From: Anas platyrhynchos
Lineage: Eukaryota > Chordata > Aves > Anseriformes > Anatidae
Assembly: GCF_047663525.1 (NCBI RefSeq)
Contig: NC_092603.1
Location: 1,384,001-1,448,000 of the forward strand
Length of the DNA stretch: 64,000 nucleotides
Direction: 5' to 3'
Part shown: positions 37,099 through 47,610 of the stretch, piece after piece
Layout of the letters: each line of letters starts with the position of its first letter
Numbering within the stretch: the stretch's first letter is position 1
The notes under the pieces: generated by a model
Seen by the model: the letters and a program-made list of their open reading frames with translations, nothing else
What the model was told of the DNA's origin: nothing
Database searches by the model: none
Program-made: the position numbers and the translations under genes

Positions 37099-40000
37099 TC
37101 AGTACTCCCCACCATCTGCCGCAGGTCTCAGCGTGTTGTCCCTCAGGCACAGCTGGGCATTCATCCCCAGCCAGAACCAGGGGCGCATGGTCTCCCCTTT
37201 CAGGAAGACTTCTGTGAAAGTGAAGATCTCGACCCGATTGTCAGGGTTTATAAAAGACACCTGCCCCTGGGTACAGTCAAGACAGACCCAGATCCTCGTG
37301 GGGACAGGGGACAGGGACAAGTGGGTGGGAGAAGATGTGAGAGACGTGAGCTGCCCCTCCTTGTACTGCACAGCCCAGATCCCTTCTTCAGGGCTCATGT
37401 TGATCTCCCCCTTCCTCTTCACCGATGCCCTGGCCACCCCCACAGCCAAACTTGAACACTTTCCCTTCTCCTCCGCCACCTCCACCTCCCAGAAGTGCCT
37501 CCCCTGTCTGAACTCCTCACGACCCAGAACGCAGCAGCTAGTGTCAAATCTCTCCAGGGTGTTGGGCACCTTCTGCCATTTACTTTCCCATCTCACACTG
37601 CTGTTGTCCTGAGACACGACAAGCATGGAATGAGCCGTGCTTGGATCCAGGGTCACCTTCACTGCAGGGACAGAAGGAGCCAGGCCATCAGGGGCAGAGC
37701 TCAGCCCTGGGCAGGCTTTCCCCAGCTTGGGGCCAGGAGCTGTCCCACGGGGCAGGAGATGGGGCACCTCTTGGCTGCTGAACTTGCCCCAGCAAGGGCA
37801 GGAGAAGCACTGCAGAGGGCAACCCAGTGCACACCTACCTCTATTATGAGACAGCAGAAAATTTCTCCATGCTGGAAGGAGAGGGGAGAGCAGGTCACAG
37901 CCCATGGCTGGTTCCCAGTGGGTGTGGGCAAAGGTGATGGGCCAGCCGTAGGCTGCTCTGTCCCAGCTGCCCACCCTCCCCTGCACATTGCTTTGACATT
38001 GCCCTTGGGCTCAAGCTCAGGAACACTCACCCTGCCCTGCAGCTTGTTCCTCTGGAAAAAGAAGCAAAAGCAATATCTGATGAGAGGGGAGAGCTTCTCG
38101 CCCCAAGCCTGAACCCCAAACTGCTTTGTTATGGTGCAGGATACTCACTGAGCTTTGCATCTTTTTTATCTGTCAAACAAAAGGGAAAGGAAAGCATGAC
38201 AGAAAAGGACATCTTGCCTTCTCAAAATGCCCACTGGTAGAACCCAAAGGCCTTCATTTGGGGGAGGGATGGGCACTCACCCATCTCTGCAGTTAGATCC
38301 TCTGCAAAAGAAAAGCAAAAATACTTGGTGAGAGAGTACAGATTCTCATTACATGACAAGAACTCATTTTCTTTGGGTTTGGGGCCAGAGACTCACTCAG
38401 TCTTGCAGATTGGCGCTCTAGAAATGAGAAGAAAATCATGGTGAGAGGGAACAGCCTCCCATACAATTGCTATGACCCCAAATACTTTCAGATGCTGATG
38501 GAGACTTACCGGCCTTTTGACGGTATACATCTGGAAAAGAAAGAGAAAAGCAACGCATGATCAGAGGGGAAAGCTTCTCCTCCCATAGCTCCCATTGGAA
38601 GACATGAAGTTCTTTCCGTTAGGGAGGGACACTCACCCCGCTCTGCTTTCAGTTCCGCTGCAAAAGGAAAGCAAAGGCAATGCATGACCAGAGGGGACAG
38701 CTTCTTGTCATATGCCCTCTCCCATGGCTACACCCCCTTATTTATTCTTCTAGGAAGTGGCCAAATATAACTTTGCTCCCAAAGGAGGGACCAGAGTAAT
38801 AGTGAATGAAGTTCATCTCTGAGCATGGCTTGTGCAAGCAGAACAACCAGCACAGAAACTTGTGCAGCTTTCAGTACGATGCCAACAAAAGACAACTGGA
38901 AATGAATGGGGATGTATAGGGGACGTCCCTGTCCTGGAAGCATCAGTGCCGAGCGGGGCAAACCCGCAGCTCGCTCCCCGTCCCCACCTTGATCCCCGTT
39001 CCTTTCAGCCATCCCGGCCATGTCCCGTCCCCAGGGCAGCCCCGCAGTCCCCACTCCCCCATCAGGGTGAGAGTCCAGCCCTGGGCTGCTCTGTCCCAGT
39101 TGCCTACCCTCCCTTGAACATCGACTACATGTTGCTGAGGACACTCACCCAGCTCTGCTTCTTTTTCCTCTGAAGAAAAATAAAAAAGAGGGGGAGAGAA
39201 AAGAAATGCCTGATGAGAGGGGAGAGCTTCTCATTCTATTGCTGGACCCCATACTCTTTGTTGTGGTGCAGGATACTCACCGAGTTCTTTATCCTTCATC
39301 ACTGTCAAACAACAGCAAAAAGAATGCATGATAGAAAGGGACAACTTCTCATCCCAGACTAACCACCAATAGGGCCCAAATTCCTTCATTTTGGGGAGGG
39401 ACACTCACCCAGCTTTTTATCTTTTTGTGCTGGAAAAGAAAGGTAAAAGCAATGCATGATCAGAGGGGACAGCTTCTCGTCATATGCCTGCTCCCATGGC
39501 TACGCCCCCAAATTTATTCTTCTAGGAAGTGGCCAAATATAACTTTGCTCCCAAAGGAGGGACCAGACTAATAGTGAATGAAGTTCATCTGTGAGCATGG
39601 TTTGTGCAAGCAGCACACAATCTTGTGCAGCTTTCAGTACGATGCCAACAAAAGAGAGGTGGAAGTGAATGGGGATGGGTGGAGGACGTCCCTGTCCCGG
39701 AAGCGTCAGTGCCGAGCGGGGCAGCTCCGCAGCTTGCTCCCCGTCCCCACCTTGATCCCCGTTCCTTTCAGTCATCCAGGCCATGTTCTTTCCCCAGGGC
39801 AGCCTCGCACTCCCCACTCCCCCATCAGGGTGAGGGGCCCGCCCAGGGCTGCTCTGTCCCAGTTGCCCACCCTCCCCTGAACATCACCTTTCTGTTGCCG
39901 AGGACACTCACCCAGCTCTGCTTCTTTTTCCTCTGAAGAAAAATGAAAAAGAGGGGGAGAGAAAAGAAATGTCTGATGAGAGGGGAAAGCTTCTCATTCC

Positions 40001-43000
40001 ATTGCTGGACCCCATAGGATTTTGTTGTGGTGCAGGATACTCACTGAGTTCTTTATCCTTCCTCACTGTCAAACAAAAGCAAAAAGAATGCATGATAGAA
40101 AGGGACAACTTCCCATCCCACACTGCCCACCAATAGGGCCCAAATTCCTTCATTTTGGGGAGGGACACTCACACAGCTCTGCATTTAGATCCTCTGCATA
40201 AGAAAAGCAAAAACACTTGGTGAGAGAGTACAGATTCTCATTACATGATGAGAACCCGTTTTCTTTGGGTTCAGGGACAGAGACTCACGCAGTCTTGCAG
40301 ATTGGCGCTCTAGAAATGAGAAGAAAATCATGGTGAGAGGGAACAGCTTCCAATTGCATTGCGACACCTCAAATCCCTTCATAGTTTGATGGAGACTTAC
40401 CAGCCTTCGCACGGTATTCATCTGGAAAAGAAAGAGAAAATCCTTGGAGTGCTCTGTCCCAGCTGCCCACCCTCCCCTAAATATCACCTTGGCCTTGTCC
40501 TGGGGCCCAAGCACATGGACACTCACCCAAATCTGCTGCTTGATCCGCTGGAAAAGAAAGCAAAAGCAAAGGAGGATAAGAAGGGAGAACTTCTCATCTG
40601 ATTGCTGCTTATGGGAAAACATTGGGTTTCCGAATGCAGACTTACCTAACCGTCCAGCTTTTTTAATGGAAAAGGAAAGAAAAGTCAATGTGTGACCAGA
40701 AGGCAGTGCTTCACATTCCATGGCTACTCCCATAGCTACACCCTTAATTATTATTCTGAGGTAAGTGTGCACAGAGCACCTACCTCCGTGTTCGGGAAGG
40801 ACCATACTAAGAGGGAGCAAGACCCAGCTTTGAGCAATGCTTGTGCACATGGAGCATTAAGGACAGACACTTGTGCAGCTCTCTGCACCGTGCCACCAAA
40901 ACACAAGGGGAAGTGAATGGGGATGGGTGGAGGACGTCCCTGTCCCAGAAGTAGAAGTGTCAGTGCAGAGCGGGGCAGCCCCGCATCTTGCTCCCCATCC
41001 CCACCTTGATCCCTGTTCCTTTCAGCCATCCTGGCTGTGTCCTGTGCCCAGGGCAGCCCCAGCACTCCCCACTCCCACCCCAGGCTCCAGCTGCTCCTCC
41101 AGCACCCCTGAGCCACCAGCACACAAGCCCCCAGAGCCCACCCAGCCCAGGCCCTCCCGCACAGACACCACTTCCCCAGGGGCAGGGGGCAGGGACTGCA
41201 AGGACTCACCCAGCTCTCGCCTCTGTGCCGCTGAAAAGCAAAGGCGGAGGAAGAGGTGGTGAGCAGAGCAGCTTGGTTGCTGGGTGGGAACATGTGCAGG
41301 GGGGCTGCGCCTTGCCACCAGCCCCACGCTGCAGCCATGCTCCCTGGCCTCCCACCCAAGACCCCTTGCCTTCTCCCCTGCCTTCGTTGCCCAAGGCAGA
41401 GGCCCAAGACGATGCTAAGGCCTTTGGCATCCCCAGGAGAACATTCCCTTCCTCCTCCTACGCACCTCCCTGGGCTCAGCCTTGCTCCAGACCCAGGGGG
41501 GTCCCTGCAGAACACCTCCCTGTGCTCCATCCCTGCGCTGCCAGCTTACCTTGCTTTCGAAAGAGATAAACACCGAGGCCAATGGACACAGCCAAAAGCA
41601 CGAGGACCAGAGCCAGAGCCACCATCCAGGGCTGGGCATTGTGGAAGAAGGGAGCTGAGAAAAGGCACCAGGAAAAGGGCTGTATTTACATGCCTGGGAT
41701 TAGAAAAGCAAGACCAAGATTTCTCCTGGCTCAGGACAAGTGCAGGGGCCAGGAATACCTCACGCTGGCTGTGCCATTTGTACCTGTGATGTGCAGGGAT
41801 GATATCTCCTCCTGCTCGAGGCGGCTGCTCCTGATCACGCAGGACAAGGGCCACTCCAGGCTCTCGTTCATGATGACGGTGCTTTTGATTTCAAAGAGCC
41901 CCTCCTGGTCCTGGGAATGTGTCTGGGAGACCGAGGGCAGGTGCTGCCCACGAGCATCCCTCCACAGCAGCTGCGGCAGCGGGTACCAGCCGGCCGATCG
42001 ACACAGCACCCGGACGCCTCCGGCCTCGTAGCCCCCGAGGTAGAGGTGGGGGTCAGCGCCTGTGGCTGGGGGAAGAGCGTGTGTCTGGTGCTTGACTTGG
42101 GGAGGGATTGGGTTCGAAGGCAAAGACCCCATCTGCTCCCATGCAGACACAGCACAGACCCAGCCATGTCCCCCATGGCTCTCAGACCAGTCCCTCCACG
42201 CACACACTCTTCCAAGCAGTCACAGACCATGGAGGAGAAGCCCCATCAGACTCAAGTCCTTGAAAGGCCACTTTGATGGCCATGAGCATGGAACAGTGAT
42301 CTGGGTGAAACACACAAACCCAGGAATACCTGCACAATCTGCTTGAAGCATCAATCCAGCCACTAACCTGACACCTCCAGCTTCACTGTTGCTTCATCAT
42401 AAGCATCTCCATCTTTCACAATGCAGATGTACTGGCCATCATCAGAAGGTCTCAGCCCCGTGATTCGTAATTCCAGGCTTCCAGCAGAGAGACCATCCCT
42501 GGCCAGCTCTGTCCTCCCGGCATATGCCCCCATCTGCTCCCCGTACAGGTCCTCTCCATTGCGGTAGTGGTGCACTGTCTCAGAGATACGGTCCCGGATC
42601 CACCTGACCTCCAAGGTGCGAGCATTGCGATGAGAGGACAAGTGGCAGGGCAGCACGACATCCTGCCCCACGGTGGCAGTGAGAGGAACGTCTGGTCCCA
42701 CCACTCTGAGCTGGGCTGGTTCATGAAGAATGGTAGAAAGAGGAGGTAAGATTTTGCCATCATAAATTTAGGGTCAGTGAGTGACAAAGGGCGAGCTGTG
42801 TGCGTGAGTTGGTGCATGCTGTGTCCACCTTGTCCTGTTGGATACTGGTGCCACAGGAGAGGGAGAGGGAGGACGTGCAGGAGAAGGAGGGGTGCTGGGA
42901 GTGGGAGCCCTCTCTGCAGCATTCGGGCAGGTGAAGAAGAGCCAGAAAGGGCAGCCGAGGCAGTGCCCATATTGCATGGAAGAACCAAAGGGAAAGCGAA

Positions 43001-43222
43001 ACCCAGTGGGGGACGAGCTGTGGGCTCAGGTCCCCCCTGCCCCACAGCTGCTCCCCTGCCCCACAGCAGCACGTCCGCCAGTCCCAGGGGAAAGAGCCCC
43101 CAGCAGCCCCGCAGGATCCTACCTGAGCCCAGCTGGAGAAGGAGCAGAGTGACGAGGGAAGTCAGGAGGCCCCTGGCATGGCTGGTGAGGTTGGGGTGGC
43201 CGCAGGCCCAGGGGAGCCCCAT
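37099..43222 (-). CDS. Butyrophilin-like gene D, intact, long heptad tail
   Basis: Predicted 586 aa. Exons: signal 43123-43222 (MGLPWACGHPNL...), IgV 42368-42715, IgC 41784-42059, TM 41550-41654, sixteen heptads (starts 41210, 40527, 40401, 40289, 40173, 40045, 39912, 39409, 39281, 39149, 38637, 38510, 38397, 38281, 38149, 38031), 33-nt exon 37839-37871, B30.2 37099-37661. A 12-nt exon at 40646-40657 (GRL) may be added. All phases are 1; no stop. Heptads such as EKEAEL, RKDKEL and RQSARL predict a long charged coiled coil. IgC carries a possible glycosylation site (MNES). Relative to C, about 140 nt including the usual stop is deleted, so the C-terminus extends to NTLRPAADGGEY. Exons from 38031 to about 40170 are almost identical to gene C. 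Confidence 0.9.
38031..40547 (-). repeat. Heptad cassettes of gene D
   Basis: Same six, three, six exon pattern as gene C, offset 9759 nt, with only a few base differences up to about 40170. Confidence 0.8.
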
Positions 43223-43449
43223 CTGTGCTGCAGCGGGAGCAAGAGCTGGAGTCAGGCTCTGAAGGAGAAGAGAGAGGGGACCAAGGGGCTGCAGGCACCA
43301 CAGGCAGATGGGGAAGGAGTCCCCCTGGGCCCGGGCACAAATAGCCACAGCCAGCAGCACCTTGGGCAGGGCGCAGAGCCTGCGCTTATCACGGACTGGG
43401 GGACACAGCAGGCAGCCCCCAGGGGTTCTTCTCCAAGGGAGTCCCACCA

Positions 43450-44989
43450 ACAGCGAGGTCCCTCACGGCACCCAGCGGAGCTGTGGAAAGTACAATGCTA
43501 CGCCCAACTCTCCTAACCTTTGCCCAATTCCTGCCTGCAATAACCCTCTGGGAGCACCTTTGTCCCTAGGGCAATGGGAGCAAGTTTCCTGGGAGCTCTA
43601 GAGGCCTGGCACCACCATCCCATCACAGCTGGGTGCCCTGCCCAATGCCTTCAGCAAGCACAAGGGCTTGTCCCCAGCAGGAGCCTCTCCAGAACACCAG
43701 GGAATGCCACTGACTGAGCTCACTGTCTGGGTTATGGGGACTGCAGTCTTTCCCTGATGCTTCGACTCCGCCACTCCTCAATTCACTCTGCTCCTGCTCC
43801 TCAGGAGGTCCCTCCCGTGGGATGCCGTGCTTCCCAAACTGATCCTGCGTGGTCCTTACTCCGGCATCCCAGTTGTCTGCCCTCCCTGCACGCCTTTTTA
43901 TGCAGAGGGATGGAGAGTTCTTGCGCTCTAAGGAAAACATCCTTAGAGTCTCCAGCTCTCCTCAGCTCCTTTGTCCCATAGGATGGTGTTCCAGGGGATC
44001 TCATCCTCTAGGTCTTTAAATAGCTTGAAGTTTGCTCTTTGGGAGTTCAGGTTCCTGCCTTGCCCCTTTGCCAGGCTCATATTCCTTGAGATCACAAACT
44101 CCTTCCCTGTGGTTGATCTTTCTGAGGACTTTGCTAGTTCTCAAAGAGTCTCCTCTCTCCTACCTTAGAACATTGTATCAATTCTGCAGAGGCACTTCGG
44201 GGCAGGGGGAAGACTCTTCCTCCGTCTCCGATCACAGACGAGGGTCCACCATCCTTTGTCCCGTGCTTCAAATATGCTTATTTTGGGCTGAATGCTTGTC
44301 TCCCTACCCCTTGCCTGGACTTAAGGCAGGGCTGTTGCTCGGCCCGTATCAGCATATAATAACATTTATCAATCTCCTGCTCAGTTTCCCACATGCTATG
44401 CTGCCTGGTGAGCTCCTGTCCCAGCTGAGCCACCTGTTGGAAGAGCTCACCCAGCTGAGGGCACACTTGCACCCATGACACCCACTTCTGCCTTCAGGCC
44501 CTAAGGGGACCTCCAGAGACTGGAGCTCCCTGGAAGTGAGGATTTGGGCTGCTCTTCCCATCCTCAGGAGGTCTGTTTGTGGGGAGGTATCTACCTAGGG
44601 AGGTTGCCGACCCCCCATTTGGGTTTCGGCTGCAGACCGGCAGACGTGGCGAGTGGACACCATTTCTTCAGCAGAAGGTCCTTCCCAGAACAGAGATATG
44701 ACCAACCCTGCTCGCCCTGCCTGCAAGCACTGCCATGCAAACTGCCATGCCATGCCCTGACCAACATGCCATGCTCCATTCACTGCACGCCCGGACTCTC
44801 GCTGTCCCCAGGGTTCTGCCTTTGTATGACAGAGGAGGGGCCTTTGGATCCTCGCATTCCTCATCAGCTGGCCTCACAAGGGCTGCTGAGTCCTAGCAGC
44901 TCCTTTGGCCACCTTGAATAGCCTCGATGAAGGAAAACCCCTACATGCCTCGATCCCCCACTCTGCTGCAGGACGCATTGCCCCAGAGC
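43450..44989. other. Upstream region of gene D, mostly unassigned
   Basis: 43450-43720 is conserved with the upstream region of gene E (to 52320). Beyond that no gene was recognised. A minus-strand open frame at 44278-44481 (ELFQQVAQLGQELTRQHSMW, EQEIDKCYYM) is coiled-coil-like and recalls the ORF1 protein of CR1-type LINEs, but this is a weak call. Confidence 0.4.
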
Positions 44990-45330
44990 CGAATGCCTCG
45001 GCTTCTTTTATAATGACTTAAAATATTCCCACACTTGGAATTTCCCTGTTCAGAAGTTGACTTATTTAATTACAAGGAGTATTGATAATTCTTTTACATC
45101 GAAATTCATGCTAAATAATTCATGCTTTCATGCACAAAGCCAAATTCATAAATGGAGTTAGAAAGGAGAACTGGAGCCCACAAATGGGGTTTGCAAACAT
45201 GAAGCAAAGGCATACCTGAAGTCTGAGTGCCCCCACCAGCTGTCGCAGGTCTCAGCATGCAGTGAGGTGTACGGGGCAGCCTCTGGAACCACTGCCCCTC
45301 ATTCTTGCCCTGCTCCTGCAGGACCAAGGA
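44990..45330 (-). pseudogene. Ghost 3' end of a further butyrophilin-like gene
   Basis: Aligns with the 3' flank of gene A (3380-3700): shared TTACAAGGAGTATT, AATTCATGCTTTCA, CAAATGG and GGACCAAGGAGA blocks in the same order, ending in the region that codes the B30.2 tail in A. No B30.2 body follows; a CR1 takes its place. It is the trace of a seventh gene copy or of a partial duplication. Confidence 0.6.
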
Positions 45331-45332
45331 GA

Positions 45333-46260
45333 CGTGAGCCAAGAGTGCAGAAATTTCTTCTCAGAAAGAATGGTTATGCATTGGAACGGGTTGTCCTGGG
45401 AATTGGTGGAGTCACTGCCCCTGGGGGCGTTTAAGGAAAGGTTGGACGTGGTGCTTAGGGACATGGTTTAGTGGGTAATAGTGGTGGCAGAGAGGTGGTT
45501 GGCCCAGATGTGAGAAACAAAGATGTGATTTTGCAGTAGAAGGTGTGTTTTTGCAGTGGAAAATGACTCTATCCGTGAATACTTGGAAGGGATTTTGCAG
45601 GCATGGCAGTGGTGTAGCAGTGATGACCTTAGAGGTCTTTTCCAACTGTACTGGGTCTGGCTGGGATGTTAACTTTCCCTGCAGCAGCCCATACAGTGCT
45701 GTGCTCTGCACTTGGAGCTAGAACAGCAGTGGTATCACACCAGTGTTGTGTCTGCTGCTGAGCAGTGCTGGCACAGCATCGGGACTCTCTCTAACCCTCC
45801 TAGGGGGTGGGCAAAAAAGTGAGAGAAGAAACATCACCAGAGCACGCTGACGTAAACCAACCAAAGGGATATTCCATACCATGGTCAATCATCGCTCATT
45901 TGTGGGAAGTAGAGAGTAATTTCTTTCCTCTGCTCTTCCAAATAGCCTTTATTGGATTTGTTTCTTTGTTTGTTTGTTTTTCCCTTTCCCCCTCCCTTTT
46001 CCCCTTTCCTTTTTTCCTTTTTTTTTTTTTCCTTTTTTTCTTTCTTTTTTTTCCCCCTTTAGTTAAATTGCTTACTTAACAATAACATTTCCTGAATATT
46101 TTTTTTTTTTCCTTTAGTTAAGTTATCCTTATCTCAACCCGTGAGTTGTTCTTTACTTTACTTCTTCCCCTCCTCATGTAGGGAGGGGGAGTGAGACAGC
46201 AGTTGTGGTGTTCAGCTGCCGAGCACAGTAAAACCACCACACCAACTTCAATGATTCTTT
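45333..46260 (+). mobile_element. CR1 LINE 3' end, split by a solo LTR
   Basis: CR1 3' sequence (GCATTGGAACGGGTTGTC, AGGTTGGACGTGGTGC) up to 45646, resuming at 46242 with TTCAATGATTCTTTGATCT. The insert is the LTR described next. Confidence 0.75.
45647..46241 (+). mobile_element. Solo LTR of an avian endogenous retrovirus with 5-bp target duplication
   Basis: Begins TGTACTGGGTCTGGCTGGGA and ends AAAACCACCACA, flanked on both sides by CCAAC. A 5-bp duplication and the ends fit a bird ERVL-type LTR. It contains two T-rich runs (about 45960-46060 and 46100). Inserted in an already resident CR1, so younger than that CR1. Confidence 0.8.
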
Positions 46261-46280
46261 GATCTAGGGCTGAAGTCTGA

Positions 46281-46395
46281 GGCCACCTGCTGCCTCTGCT
46301 TGGAGGACTTCCAGGAGCTGGTGATGCCTCCTGTGGGCACAGCCTCTGCAGAGGCTGTGTGATGGAGGCTGGAAACTCTTTGGGTGCCCCCAGGG
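46281..46395 (+). pseudogene. RING-finger exon relic (TRIM-like), downstream of gene E
   Basis: Reads CCLCLEDFQELVMPP, then after a one-base frame loss the GHSLC-type second half. Intact first C-x2-C pair, broken overall. Same orientation as the relics at 36163 and 53615. Confidence 0.55.
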
Positions 46396-46614
46396 CAGGG
46401 AGGGCAATGAACCCAGGTGGGACAAGGGGGTCCCAGGCACCAGCTGGGGAAGTGGGGCAGCTGGAGCTTTGGTTCCTCCTGGCTCTGACTCCCAGGACCA
46501 ACACCAAGGAGACGGTCTGCTGCAAGACGCCTTCGCAGGCAGCAAAGCCTCGGGACAGAAAGCACGCAGCAAATGCCACTGCCAGACTCCATCTTCGTGT
46601 GCAAAACTTTATTT

Positions 46615-47200
46615 CACAGAATCATAGAATTGTAGAATATCCCGAGTTGGAAGGGACCTATAAGGATCATCAAGTCCAACTCCTGGCACAGCACAGGTCT
46701 GCCCAGAGGTTTAGACCATGGGACTAAGTGCACAGTCCAATCGCTTTTTAAATTCAGACAGGCTTGGTGCAGTGAGTACTTCCCTGGGGAGCGCGTTCCA
46801 GTGTGCAACCACCCTCTTGGTGAAGAACCTCTTCCTGATGTCCAGACTAAACTTCCCCTGCCTCAGCTTAATGCCATTCCCGTGGGTCCTATCACTGTTG
46901 TCTACAGAGAATAGGTCACCTGCCTCTCCACTCCCCCTTGCAAGGAAGTTGTAGACCATGATGAGGTCCCCCCTCAGCCTCCTCTTCTTCAGGCTGAACA
47001 GGCCCAGTGCCCTCAGCCATCTTCGTCGCCCTCCTCTGGACAATCTCCAACAGTTTAAAGTCCTCTTTGTACTGTGGTGCCCAGAACTGCACACAGTACT
47101 CGAGCTGAGGCCCCACCAGCGCAGAGCAGAGCGGGACAATCACTTCCCTCAACCGATGAGCAATGCTGTGCTCAATGCACCCCAGGGTACGCTTGCCACA
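46615..47200 (-). mobile_element. CR1 LINE 3' part, minus orientation
   Basis: Starts with CACAGAATCATAGAATTG, the reverse-complement tail, and the minus strand encodes [35 protein letters not shown] and the 3' UTR. It sits inside the module downstream of gene E. Confidence 0.8.
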
Positions 47201-47560
47201 GTTCTGTTACTGCTGTGCCTTTTTGTGCTCCAGAGGGGGGAACAAAAAGCCCCCACAGGCTGCTCATGCTCAGCACCAGGCACAGAGCAAGGATCAACCC
47301 TGAACTAGGAGGCAAAGGTGGCCTGCAATGGCCAGCAGCACACAGTGACCACATCCCTTGCCCTGGGGTCTGCAAGCAGTGCAAGCAGAGGGGAGAGGAG
47401 CGTGGAGAGCTGCTGCAGCCCCTGTGCTGCCCGCTGGGGCTCAGAGGCAGGGTGAGACCCGTGGGTGCCAGCAGGGCTTGTGCCCTAGCACAGGAGCTGT
47501 GTGCAGGGCAAAGCCCAGGGGCTGCAAGGGGCCTGGCCCCTGCTTGCAGCATCCCAGCCC
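47201..47560 (-). other. Module downstream of gene E (truncated)
   Basis: Same hydrophobic minus-strand open frame as after C and F (LILALCLVLSMSSLWGLFVP), joined at about 47520 directly to the 3' end of gene E. The exon-1-like part and the usual butyrophilin 3' UTR with its AATAAA are missing. Confidence 0.4.
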
Positions 47561-47610
47561 TCCTCCAGCAGCAGGGAGGAACACAGGGCAGCCCCTGGCC
47601 CCACTGCCCC

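Noticed and set aside
40185-40850. 221-aa minus ORF
   Set aside because: Open by chance across several introns; the real exons in it are 21-nt phase-1 exons in a spliced frame.
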